Source: Planctomycetota bacterium
GTDB lineage: Bacteria > Planctomycetota > UBA1135 > GCA-002748355
NCBI GenBank assembly: GCA_027021385.1
Contig: JALUUL010000014.1
Location: forward strand, 114,738 to 178,737
Direction: 5' to 3'
DNA: 64,000 nucleotides
Below, one piece after another: positions 1-6,916 of the stretch (the stretch's first letter is position 1; every line of letters starts with the position of its first letter). A program made the translations under genes and the position numbers. The notes under the pieces were generated by a model, which did not search any database, was not told the DNA's origin, and worked only from the letters and a program-made list of their open reading frames with translations.

Positions 1-69
1 CCTCGAGCCGTCGACCTTGACTTCGACGCCCGAGGGGACCTTCACGGGGATCTTTCCGATACGTGACAT
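1..69 (-). CDS. rplF: 50S ribosomal protein L6, N-terminal fragment (cut by window edge)
   Basis: The first 23 codons of L6 are visible, beginning MSRIGKIPV and continuing VPSGVEV, which is the characteristic L6 start. The gene runs off the left edge of the window. L6 is a large-subunit protein near the sarcin-ricin loop. It follows rpsH with about 40 bp between them, as expected for the spc operon (L14-L24-L5-S14-S8-L6). Confidence 0.9.
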   Translation of the reverse strand, partial: MSRIGKIPVKVPSGVEVKVDGSR

Positions 70-109
70 CTTGTGACCTTCGAAATCTGGGAACGCGGAA
101 GGCGGGACC

Positions 110-508
110 TCAATAGACGCAGCAGAGGACCTCGCCGCCGACGTTCTTCTCCTTACACTCCCGATCGCTGAGGACACCCAGGGGGGTGCTCAGGATCGAG
201 ATACCCTGTCCGTTCAGGACCTCGGGAATCTCCCCGACTCCCCGGTACCGACGGCAGCCGGGCTTCGAATACCTCTGGATGTAGCGGATGACGTGTTCGC
301 CCTCCGGGCCGTACTTCAACTGGATCTGGAGGGTCGCCTTCGGACCATCGGACTCGACCGAGTACTCCCCGATGAATCCCTCGTCCTTCAACACCCTGGC
401 GATCCCGACCTTGATCCTCGATCCGGGAACGGTGACGCTCGGAATCTTGTTCCGGTTCGCGTTCCGGATCCTCGTGAGCATGTCGGCGATGGGGTCGGTC
501 ATCGTCAT
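110..508 (-). CDS. rpsH: 30S ribosomal protein S8
   Basis: A 132-residue S8, close to the usual length, that binds the central domain of 16S rRNA. The N-terminus reads MTMTDPIADMLTRIRNA, matching the S8 family. The C-terminal half has the conserved GQGISILSTP stretch and ends GGEVLCCVY, close to the usual GGE(V/I)L(C/A)xV end. Start chosen at the first of two nearby ATGs because S8 proteins normally have two or three residues before MTDP. In E. coli S8 is the translational repressor of the spc operon; I cannot tell from sequence whether that holds here. Confidence 0.95.
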   Translation of the reverse strand: MTMTDPIADMLTRIRNANRNKIPSVTVPGSRIKVGIARVLKDEGFIGEYSVESDGPKATLQIQLKYGPEGEHVIRYIQRYSKPGCRRYRGVGEIPEVLNGQGISILSTPLGVLSDRECKEKNVGGEVLCCVY

Positions 509-527
509 CTTCGGATCCTCCTCCACA

Positions 528-713
528 TCACCAGGAAGCCTTCCGGACGCCGGGGATCTCCCCTTTGAGCGCAAGGCTGCGGAAACAACAACGGCAGATT
601 CCGAACTTCCGGTAGACGGCGCGGGGCCGCCCGCAGAGATTGCAGCGCCGAACCTTTCTCGAGGAGAACTTCGGCGTCAACTTGGCTTTTCGAATCAAAC
701 ACTTGCGTGCCAT
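528..713 (-). CDS. rpsZ: 30S ribosomal protein S14, zinc-binding type
   Basis: A 61-residue protein beginning [10 protein letters not shown] and containing [10 protein letters not shown] and [11 protein letters not shown], so two CxxC pairs that can hold one zinc ion. This is the short S14 form; the zinc-free form is about 100 residues and lacks the cysteines. It ends with [11 protein letters not shown], the standard S14 tail. It lies between rplE and rpsH in the spc operon. S14 sits in the head of the small subunit. Confidence 0.95.
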   Translation of the reverse strand: MARKCLIRKAKLTPKFSSRKVRRCNLCGRPRAVYRKFGICRCCFRSLALKGEIPGVRKASW

Positions 714-747
714 CTGGAACTCCGGTGTCGAACCCTCCTTGGAGGCT

Positions 748-1317
748 TCATTTCTTGAACGGCATGCCGAGGGATTGGAGAAGGGCGTGGCCCTCCTCGT
801 CGGTCTTCGCCGTGGTGGAAAACGTGATATCCATGCCCTGGACGAACTGGACATCGTCCAGGTTGATCTCGGGGAACACCATGTGTTCGCTGAGACCCAT
901 CGTGTAGTTGCCCCTCCCGTCCATCTTGGGAGAAAGCCCCCGGAAGTCGCGAAGACGGGGGATGACGACCGAGACAAGACGGTCCATGAACTCGTACATT
1001 CTCGCCCGGCGCAACGTCACCTTGACTCCGATCGGCATGCCCTGCCTCAGGCGGAATTGGCTGATCGAACGCTTGGCCTTGACGACGACGGGTTTTTGAC
1101 CGCTGATCCGCGACAGATCCCTCACGGCGTGCTCGATGCGCGCCTTGTTCTCGACCGCCTTCCCTACCCCCATGTTGATCGTGATCTTCTGCAGCCTGGG
1201 GATCTGGTGGACGTTCTTGTAGCCGAATCGTTCCTTCAGGGCGGGGGCGATCTCGGAAGCGAAGCGTTCCGCCAGCCGCGGGGGAGGCGCTTTCGTCGTG
1301 TTCTTCTCTTCAGCCAT
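748..1317 (-). CDS. rplE: 50S ribosomal protein L5
   Basis: A 189-residue L5, which binds 5S rRNA and the central protuberance. Visible family signatures are [13 protein letters not shown] near residues 40-52, [10 protein letters not shown] near 92, and the C-terminal run [17 protein letters not shown]. It is slightly longer than E. coli L5 (179) because of an N-terminal extension beginning [12 protein letters not shown]. It lies in canonical order between rplX and rpsZ. Confidence 0.95.
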   Translation of the reverse strand: MAEEKNTTKAPPPRLAERFASEIAPALKERFGYKNVHQIPRLQKITINMGVGKAVENKARIEHAVRDLSRISGQKPVVVKAKRSISQFRLRQGMPIGVKVTLRRARMYEFMDRLVSVVIPRLRDFRGLSPKMDGRGNYTMGLSEHMVFPEINLDDVQFVQGMDITFSTTAKTDEEGHALLQSLGMPFKK

Positions 1318-1352
1318 GACTCGGAATCTCCAGGCTCCTCAACCGAGAAGCA

Positions 1353-1694
1353 TCAATCGAAAACCGTTCCGCAGGGAATGCCGACCCGGACCTTCCTGCC
1401 GTCCTTCTCCTCGATCCGGATTCGGACGCCTTTCTTGAGCTTCTCACTCCAGAGGAGCACGTTGCTCGCATCGATCGGCATCTCCTTCTTGATGATTCCG
1501 CCCTTCGGATTCTCCTGGGAGCGCCTCAGGTGCTTCGTCCGGACATTGATCCCCTTGAGCAGGACCCTCCCCTCCTCGGGGATCACCTTCAGGATCTCGA
1601 CCGGACCGGCGCCCTTCTCGGCGCCGGAGATGACCACGACCTTGTCCCCCTTCTTGAGGCGGATCCTCCGGATCGTCTTCTTGGTCCCCGTCAT
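1353..1694 (-). CDS. rplX: 50S ribosomal protein L24
   Basis: A 113-residue L24, an assembly-initiator protein of the large subunit. The KOW motif is visible as [16 protein letters not shown] near residues 13-28, followed by the L24 signature [20 protein letters not shown] near 47-66. It ends [10 protein letters not shown], slightly past the usual end. The gene starts one base after the end of rplN, so the two are probably translated together. Confidence 0.95.
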   Translation of the reverse strand: MTGTKKTIRRIRLKKGDKVVVISGAEKGAGPVEILKVIPEEGRVLLKGINVRTKHLRRSQENPKGGIIKKEMPIDASNVLLWSEKLKKGVRIRIEEKDGRKVRVGIPCGTVFD

Positions 1695-1695
1695 T

Positions 1696-2064
1696 TCAGA
1701 CCACCTCCTGCGCCAGCGAGACGATCTTCATGAAATTCTTCTCCCGGAGTTCACGCGCGACGGCCCCGAAGATCCGGGTGCCCTTGGGGTTCCCGTCCTT
1801 GTCGATGACGACCATCGCGTTGCGGTCGAACTTGACGTAGGAGCCATCCTTGCGGCGAACCTCCTTGGCGGTCCGCACAATGACCCCCCGAACGACCGTT
1901 CCGGCCTTGACGTCTCCCGTCGGAAGGGCCTTCTTCACGGTCGCCACGATGATGTCCCCCACCGAGGCGTATCTGCGCCGGCTGCCCCCCAGCACCTTGA
2001 TGCACATCGCGCTCTTGGCGCCCGTGTTGTCCGCGACGTCGACGACTGTCTGGAGTTGGATCAT
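1696..2064 (-). CDS. rplN: 50S ribosomal protein L14
   Basis: A 122-residue L14 of standard length, beginning [17 protein letters not shown], which is diagnostic. It also has [13 protein letters not shown] and the C-terminal [22 protein letters not shown]14 lies at the 30S-50S interface and contacts L19. First gene of the spc part here, placed two bases after rpsQ. Confidence 0.96.
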   Translation of the reverse strand: MIQLQTVVDVADNTGAKSAMCIKVLGGSRRRYASVGDIIVATVKKALPTGDVKAGTVVRGVIVRTAKEVRRKDGSYVKFDRNAMVVIDKDGNPKGTRIFGAVARELREKNFMKIVSLAQEVV

Positions 2065-2066
2065 GC

Positions 2067-2345
2067 TCAGACCTCCTTGGCGCGGACGACCCGGACCAGC
2101 CGCCAGCGCTTCCGCTTGGACAGAGGCCGGGTCTCCATGATCTCGACCATGTCCCCGGTCTTCGCCTCGCTCTTCTCGTCATGCGCGAAGAAGCGCACCG
2201 CGCGGCGGACGAACTTCTCGTATTTCGGATGCCGGAAAACGCGGACGACCTGAACGACGATGGTCTTGTCCATCTTCGTGGACAGGACCTCCCCGATCTC
2301 GGAACGCCTCTTCTTCGTCTCCCTAGCCTGGGTCGGTGCGGACAT
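2067..2345 (-). CDS. rpsQ: 30S ribosomal protein S17
   Basis: A 92-residue S17. The N-terminal tail [15 protein letters not shown] is longer than in E. coli. The core reads [16 protein letters not shown], the usual S17 signature, followed by [17 protein letters not shown]. It ends with RVVRAKEV. It is the last gene of the classical S10 operon order (L16-L29-S17) and is separated from rpmC by three bases. Confidence 0.95.
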   Translation of the reverse strand: MSAPTQARETKKRRSEIGEVLSTKMDKTIVVQVVRVFRHPKYEKFVRRAVRFFAHDEKSEAKTGDMVEIMETRPLSKRKRWRLVRVVRAKEV

Positions 2346-2348
2346 CGT

Positions 2349-2606
2349 TTACTTCTCCGTGGTTCCCTCGTTCGGCTCCCCGGCCTCCCCGGAAGCGGTC
2401 TCGTTCTCGGCCAGCTCCCGCTGCCTGAGGATCGTCATGATCCGCGCGATCCCCCTTCGGAGATCCCTGACGCTGGCCCCCTTCGTCGCATCCGAATCCA
2501 ATTGCATCCGGATCTGGAAGAGCTTCTTCCGGGCCTCGCCGAGGTCGTAGAGGAGTTCGCGGCTGTCCTTGCCGCGCATTTCTTCCAACAAGGTCCTGCG
2601 GCTCAT
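2349..2606 (-). CDS. rpmC: 50S ribosomal protein L29
   Basis: An 85-residue L29. The helical core contains ELLYDLGEARKKLFQIRMQL, matching the L29 pattern LRxELxxLxxxLFxLRxQ. It is longer than the common 63-70 residues because of an acidic tail (ENETASGEAGEPNEG). L29 is near the peptide exit and helps dock trigger factor and SRP. The start codon shares bases with the rplP stop, so translation is probably coupled. Confidence 0.93.
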   Translation of the reverse strand: MSRRTLLEEMRGKDSRELLYDLGEARKKLFQIRMQLDSDATKGASVRDLRRGIARIMTILRQRELAENETASGEAGEPNEGTTEK

Positions 2607-3019
2607 CAGATCGACCTCCGCTTCACCATGCGGGTCCTGACCGGCATCTTGTGGGCGACGCGGTTGAAGGTCAGCTTCGCGACCTCCTCCGTGCAGCCCG
2701 AGAGCTCGAAGAGGATCGTCCCCGGCTTCACGACGGCGGCCCAGTAATCCGGCTCACCCTTGCCCTTGCCCATCCGGGTCTCCGCGGGGGTCGAGGAGAC
2801 CGGCTTGTGGGGGAAGATCCGGATGAAGACCTTGGAGCCTGGAGCGTTCCGCGTGCACGCGACACGGCCGGCCTCGATCGTCTTGGCCGGAATCCAGCCG
2901 GGCTCGAGGGCTTGCAGGCCGAACTCGCCGAACGCGACGGTGTTCCCGCGCGTGGCCCGCCCGCGGATCTTGCCGCGCTGGACCTTTCGGTGCTTCACTC
3001 GTTTGGGCATCAGTGCCAT
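2606..3019 (-). CDS. rplP: 50S ribosomal protein L16
   Basis: A 137-residue L16, near the tRNA A-site. The signature [20 protein letters not shown] is present from residue 4, with [20 protein letters not shown] and [20 protein letters not shown] following. An alternative start lies three codons in (MPKRVKH); most L16 proteins begin close to either. Canonical position after rpsC. Confidence 0.95.
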   Translation of the reverse strand: MALMPKRVKHRKVQRGKIRGRATRGNTVAFGEFGLQALEPGWIPAKTIEAGRVACTRNAPGSKVFIRIFPHKPVSSTPAETRMGKGKGEPDYWAAVVKPGTILFELSGCTEEVAKLTFNRVAHKMPVRTRMVKRRSI

Positions 3020-3049
3020 GTCGCTGCTCCTCGCCTGCTCCCTCGCGTC

Positions 3050-3838
3050 TCAGTTCGCGGATTCCCCGGTCGGACCCGCCGCCGGACCCTTCTCGTCCCC
3101 CGCCGGGGCGGGCCTGGGCCTCGGCCTCGGGCGCGGGCGGGGTCCGCCGCCGAAACGGCTGATCGCCGGCACGATCTGGCGGATCGGCTTGAGTCCCAGG
3201 GTCCTCTCCCCCGGCTCCAACTCCCCGCGGAAGATCCAGACCTGCACCCCGATCGCTCCGTAGGTCGTGCGGGCCAGGGCGGTTCCGTAATCGATCTGCG
3301 CCCGAAGGGTCTGGAGAGGAATGCGCCCCTCCTTCTGGACCTCGGTGCGCGCCATTTCCGCGCCCCCGAGCCTGCCCGCGAGACGGATCTTGATCCCCTT
3401 CGCCCCCGCGGCCATCGAGGACTCGATCGCCTTCTTGATCGTCCGCCGGAAGGCCTGGCGTTTCAGGAGCTGCTCGGCGATGGACTCGGCGACGAGAACG
3501 GCCTCGAGTTCGGGACGGTGGATCTCGAGGATCTTGAGCCGGACCTTGCGTCCCGTCAGCTTCTCGAGTGCCCCCCGAAGCTGGTCGACCTCGGCCCCCT
3601 TCTTGCCGATCAGGCGACCGGGGCGCGCGGTGTGGATCGCGACGGTGATCGTCCCCCCGACGCGTTCGATCTCGACTTTCGGGATCGCCGCGTAATAGCA
3701 CTCCTTCTTGATGTAATTGCGGATCTTCTGGTCCTCGGCCAGAAAGGTCGCGAAGTTCGCCTTGCTCGCATACCAGCGCGAACGCCAGGGCTCGGTGATC
3801 GCGATGCGGAATCCGATCGGGTGGGTCTTCTGGCCCAT
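3050..3838 (-). CDS. rpsC: 30S ribosomal protein S3 with Pro-Arg tail
   Basis: A 262-residue S3, part of the mRNA entry pore. It begins MGQKTHPIGFRIAI, contains the KH-domain stretch RPGRLIGKKGAEVDQLR near residue 71, and the C-domain signature GTALARTTYGAIGVQVWIFR. After the family core it has an extra tail of about 40 residues rich in alternating Pro-Arg followed by an acidic segment (PAGDEKGPAAGPTGES). Such tails vary between lineages and probably contact rRNA or are disordered. Confidence 0.95.
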   Translation of the reverse strand: MGQKTHPIGFRIAITEPWRSRWYASKANFATFLAEDQKIRNYIKKECYYAAIPKVEIERVGGTITVAIHTARPGRLIGKKGAEVDQLRGALEKLTGRKVRLKILEIHRPELEAVLVAESIAEQLLKRQAFRRTIKKAIESSMAAGAKGIKIRLAGRLGGAEMARTEVQKEGRIPLQTLRAQIDYGTALARTTYGAIGVQVWIFRGELEPGERTLGLKPIRQIVPAISRFGGGPRPRPRPRPRPAPAGDEKGPAAGPTGESAN

Positions 3839-3842
3839 GGTC

Positions 3843-4184
3843 CTACTCCTCGGTCCCTACGTAGATGGTCAGATGGCAGGTCCGCTTGCGGAACGGCATG
3901 GCCCTTCCCTGGGGACCGGGACGCCAGCGGAAACGGAGGGTCGGGCCGTCGTCCACGAAGGCTCTCGTGACCTTCAGGCGGTTGACCTTGACCTCGGGAT
4001 CCTGGCTCGCGTTCGCCACGGCCGAGGCCAGGACCTTCCTGATGAAATGCGCGGCGCGCCGATGCGTGTGCTGCAGGATGTCCAGGGCCTGGTTGACGGG
4101 AAGACCCCGGACCTGGTTCATCACGTAGCGCCCCTTCCTCGGGGTCATCCGCGCGTATCGATGCTTGGCGACGAATTCCTTCAT
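3843..4184 (-). CDS. rplV: 50S ribosomal protein L22
   Basis: A 113-residue L22, which lines the peptide exit tunnel. Family features are ARMTPRKGRYVMNQVRGLPV at residues 11-30, ALDILQHTHRRAAHFIRKVLASA, and the hairpin segment GPTLRFRWRPGPQGRAMPFRK ending with THLTIYV-like CHLTIYVGTEE. It lies four bases after the start region of rpsC, in standard order. Confidence 0.95.
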   Translation of the reverse strand: MKEFVAKHRYARMTPRKGRYVMNQVRGLPVNQALDILQHTHRRAAHFIRKVLASAVANASQDPEVKVNRLKVTRAFVDDGPTLRFRWRPGPQGRAMPFRKRTCHLTIYVGTEE

Positions 4185-4198
4185 GGCAACACCGGGCT

Positions 4199-4462
4199 TC
4201 AGTCCTTCTTCTTGTGGCCGCGGAAGGTCCGGGTCTGGGAGAACTCGCCCAATCGATGGCCAACCATCTCCTCGGTCACGAAGACCTTGATGAAATGGCG
4301 CCCGTTGTGGACCTCGAAGGTCTTCCCGACGAACTCGGGCGAGATCATGCAGGCCCGGGCCCAGGTCCGGATCGGCGCCTGCGAACCGCTCTCCTCCGCG
4401 GCCCTCACCTTCGCAAGGAGCTTGGGATCGACAAAGGGACCCTTCTTGATGCTACGGCTCAT
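4199..4462 (-). CDS. rpsS: 30S ribosomal protein S19
   Basis: An 87-residue S19 of normal length. It begins [16 protein letters not shown] and contains [22 protein letters not shown] and [19 protein letters not shown], all diagnostic. S19 is in the head of the small subunit and touches the A-site finger. Only three bases separate it from rplB. Confidence 0.96.
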   Translation of the reverse strand: MSRSIKKGPFVDPKLLAKVRAAEESGSQAPIRTWARACMISPEFVGKTFEVHNGRHFIKVFVTEEMVGHRLGEFSQTRTFRGHKKKD

Positions 4463-4465
4463 GGA

Positions 4466-5299
4466 TCAGCGCCCTTTCTTCCTTCGGCGGATGATCAGCT
4501 TGTCGCTGGCCTTCTTCCTCTTCCGGGTCTTCCCGCCCTTGGCGGGTTTCCCGGTCGGCGAACAAGGATGACGCCCACCCCCGGAACGGCCCTCGCCGCC
4601 CCCCATCGGATGGGCGACCGGGTTCATCGAAGTCCCCCGGTTGTGAGGCCGGCGGCCCTTCCAGCGGATGCGCCCCGCCTTGCCCCAGCGGACGTTCTGG
4701 TGATCGAGGTTCCCGACCTGGCCGATCGTCGCCCGGCAGGTCAGGGGAACCCGCCGCATTTCACCGCTGCGGAGGACGAGGACGGCGTGGTCGCCTTCCT
4801 TGGCCATCAACTGGCAGACGGCCCCCGCGGCCCGGGCGAGCTGCGCCCCTCGCCCCGGCTGGAGTTCGATCGCGTGCACCTCGAGGCCCACGGGAATGTC
4901 GGCCAGCGGCATGCAGTTGCCGACCCGGGGCTCCCCCCCGGCCCCGTTCTGGAGGACATCGCCGACCTTCAAGCCCTTCGGCGCGAGGATGTAGGCCTTC
5001 TCCCCGTCCGCGTAGTGCAGGAGCGCGATGTTGGCCGTCCGGTTCGGGTCGTACTCGATCCCGACGACCTTGGCCGGAACCCCGTCCTTCCGCCGCTTGA
5101 AATCGATGATCCTGTAGAGCTTGCGGTGTCCGCCCCCCCGGAACCGGGCGGTGATCCTTCCCTGGAAGTTCCGCCCTCCCGTCCTCGGGATCCGCTGCAA
5201 CAGCGACTTCTCCGGGGACTTCTTCGTCACTTCGGAGAAATCGTTGACCGAGGAGTTCCGCCGTCCGGGGGAAGTCGGTTTGTATTTCTTGATGCCCAT
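4466..5299 (-). CDS. rplB: 50S ribosomal protein L2
   Basis: A 277-residue L2, essential for subunit association and peptidyl-transferase function. Visible features are [13 protein letters not shown] at the start, [16 protein letters not shown] near residue 54, [13 protein letters not shown] near 128, and the C-terminal [20 protein letters not shown] with the universally conserved histidine. Full length, canonical place after rplW. Confidence 0.96.
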   Translation of the reverse strand: MGIKKYKPTSPGRRNSSVNDFSEVTKKSPEKSLLQRIPRTGGRNFQGRITARFRGGGHRKLYRIIDFKRRKDGVPAKVVGIEYDPNRTANIALLHYADGEKAYILAPKGLKVGDVLQNGAGGEPRVGNCMPLADIPVGLEVHAIELQPGRGAQLARAAGAVCQLMAKEGDHAVLVLRSGEMRRVPLTCRATIGQVGNLDHQNVRWGKAGRIRWKGRRPHNRGTSMNPVAHPMGGGEGRSGGGRHPCSPTGKPAKGGKTRKRKKASDKLIIRRRKKGR

Positions 5300-5345
5300 C
5301 TTCCATCACCTCCAGGGGAGGTCGGCGCCAGGCGGCGCATCGACC

Positions 5346-5636
5346 TCACGCCAACTGGATCGCATCCCCCTCCTTCAGGGTCACGATGGCCTTCTTCCAG
5401 CCGGTGGTCCGGCCCTGCACGCCCCCGAGCCGGCGGATCTTGCCCGGCACGTTCTGGGTGCGGACCTTGACCACCTTGACGCCGAAGAGCTTCTCGACGG
5501 CCTCCCGGATCTGGATCTTGTTGGCCCCGTCGGCGACCCGGAAGGTGTATGCGTTGCTGCGTTCCTGCTGGCCCGAGGACTTCTCGGTGAAGACCAGCTT
5601 CCTCAGGATCTCGTAGTGCTCGGTCCTATCGCTCAT
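5346..5636 (-). CDS. rplW: 50S ribosomal protein L23
   Basis: A 96-residue L23, the docking site for trigger factor and SRP at the exit tunnel. It contains YEILRKLVFTEKSSGQQE, ANKIQIREAVEKLFGVKVVK, and the loop GKIRRLGGVQGRTTGWKKAI, matching the family. It follows rplD with about 20 bp between. Confidence 0.95.
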   Translation of the reverse strand: MSDRTEHYEILRKLVFTEKSSGQQERSNAYTFRVADGANKIQIREAVEKLFGVKVVKVRTQNVPGKIRRLGGVQGRTTGWKKAIVTLKEGDAIQLA

Positions 5637-5655
5637 GTCCGGCTCCTCCCGCTCC

Positions 5656-6309
5656 TCATGCCTGCGCCTCGCCCGCGGCGGACTTCTTCTGGCTCCAACC
5701 CCGCGCGAGCAGATTGTCGAAGGCCTCCGGCGTGAAGACCAGGTTCTTGCGCAGGAGGACGGACCTTGCGTTGAGATCGTCGACCGTCGTCACGTCGACC
5801 CGGGGGAGATTCCGGAGGGACTTGACGAGGACCGGATCGGGCTGGGCGCTGACGACGAGGGCGCCGCCGGCGACCCCCGCGCTCTCGAGGAGCTTGACGG
5901 CCTCCTTCGTCGAGGGGCTCTGCGAGGGGAAGCCCCCGACGACGTAGATCTCCCCGTCCAGGAGCTTGGCCCGCAGCGCGGTCGCCAGCGCCAGCCTGCG
6001 CTGCTTCCGGGGCATCTTGTAGGAGTAGTCCCGGACGCGGGGGCCGAAGATCGTCCCACCCCCCCGCCAGAGAGGAGACCTCTTGTGCCCGGCCCTCGCC
6101 CTCCCGGTGTGTTTCTGCTTCCAGGGCTTCTTGCTCGACCCCGAGACCTCGCCCCGCTCCTTCGTCTTCGCCGTCCCTTGCCGGAGGTTGGCCTCGTACA
6201 TCACGAGGGCCTCCTTCAGGGTCCGGCCGAGCAGGCGCTCTCCGAAGAGGTTGGCGTCCACCTCCCGGGCCCCCTGCTTGCCGCCTCCATAGGTCTTGAC
6301 CTCGGCCAT
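5656..6309 (-). CDS. rplD: 50S ribosomal protein L4
   Basis: A 217-residue L4. The core signature GSSKKPWKQKHTGRARAGHK and SPLWRGGGTIFGP is clear, as is the later PRKQRRLALATALRAKL. L4 reaches into the exit tunnel. Start placed at MAEVKTYGG because AGGA lies five bases upstream; an in-frame ATG at 6369 overlaps the rpsJ stop but would add 20 residues unlike any L4 start I know. The gene that normally precedes it, rplC, is absent. In E. coli L4 autoregulates the S10 operon; whether it does here is unknown. Confidence 0.95.
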   Translation of the reverse strand: MAEVKTYGGGKQGAREVDANLFGERLLGRTLKEALVMYEANLRQGTAKTKERGEVSGSSKKPWKQKHTGRARAGHKRSPLWRGGGTIFGPRVRDYSYKMPRKQRRLALATALRAKLLDGEIYVVGGFPSQSPSTKEAVKLLESAGVAGGALVVSAQPDPVLVKSLRNLPRVDVTTVDDLNARSVLLRKNLVFTPEAFDNLLARGWSQKKSAAGEAQA

Positions 6310-6365
6310 GATTCCTGCCTTCCGTTCCGTTCCGCGCCCCCGGATCCCGCCGGGTCCGTGGAACG

Positions 6366-6671
6366 TCATGCGCGAATACGGATGTCCACTCCTGCGGGAA
6401 CGTTGAGCTTGCTGAGCGCGTCCACGGTCTTGGACGTCGGCTCCGAGATGTAGATCAGCCGCTTGTGGGTCCGGATCTCGAACTGCTCGCGGGATTTCTT
6501 GTCGACGTGCGGCGAGCGCAGCACCGTGTACCGCTCGATCCGCGTCGGGATCGGTATCGGGCCCGCGACCCTGGCCCCCGTCCTCTTGGCGGTCTCGACG
6601 ATGTCGACGGCCGCCTGGTCGAGGGTCTCGTGATCGTAGGCCTCCATCCTGATCTGGATCTTGTCTTGCAT
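6366..6671 (-). CDS. rpsJ: 30S ribosomal protein S10
   Basis: A 101-residue S10 of standard length, with [37 protein letters not shown] and the loop [19 protein letters not shown]10 also serves as NusE in transcription antitermination. First gene of the S10 operon; the promoter and structured leader just upstream (6699-6832) probably drive it. The following gene is rplD rather than the expected rplC. Confidence 0.96.
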   Translation of the reverse strand: MQDKIQIRMEAYDHETLDQAAVDIVETAKRTGARVAGPIPIPTRIERYTVLRSPHVDKKSREQFEIRTHKRLIYISEPTSKTVDALSKLNVPAGVDIRIRA

Positions 6672-6698
6672 GATCCGTCCTCCGGCGAGGGCAGGGTC

Positions 6699-6784
6699 TC
6701 CCCGCGAAGGGGACTGCCTCCTCCCACCGATGAAACGCTAAGCGTTTGTCCTATAGCACCTTAGAACGCCAACCGCGGCGTTCT
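6699..6784 (-). promoter_or_regulatory. Structured leader of the S10 operon: three inverted repeats
   Basis: Between the predicted promoter and rpsJ, three inverted repeats occur in the transcribed strand. An 8-bp stem at 6763-6770/6777-6784 (AGAACGCC and its complement, 6-nt loop) comes first. A 7-bp palindrome with one central base lies at 6733-6747. A 5-bp stem with loop TTCGC lies at 6699-6713. None is followed by a T-run, so they do not look like terminators. They may form a regulatory mRNA leader for the S10 operon, but sequence alone does not show what binds. Confidence 0.5.
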
Positions 6785-6803
6785 GCAGGGACGAAGGGCA
6801 GGG

Positions 6804-6832
6804 AATTTACTGGGAGGGAGGGGAGGAGTCAA
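6804..6832 (-). promoter_or_regulatory. Sigma70-like promoter of the S10 operon
   Basis: On the minus strand TTGACT (6827-6832) is followed after exactly 17 bp by TAAATT (6804-6809). It lies in the gap after the EF-G2 gene and 133 bp upstream of rpsJ. The spacer contains CCTCCCCTCCCTCC, which also occurs in the spacer of the promoter before rpsL. Confidence 0.6.
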
Positions 6833-6916
6833 GAAGCGCCCGGAAGGACTTGGCTTTCCCTCGACTTTCTCGGCCCCGCCCCCGCTCAGGCTCCTTTGGC
6901 CCGACGGTCCCCGACT

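Noticed and set aside
640..3970. Long plus-strand frames opposite the ribosomal genes
   Set aside because: Shadows produced by high GC third positions; no independent evidence.
6310..6369. N-terminal extension of L4 from an ATG overlapping the rpsJ stop
   Set aside because: The extra 20 residues are unlike L4, while the inner ATG has AGGA five bases upstream.
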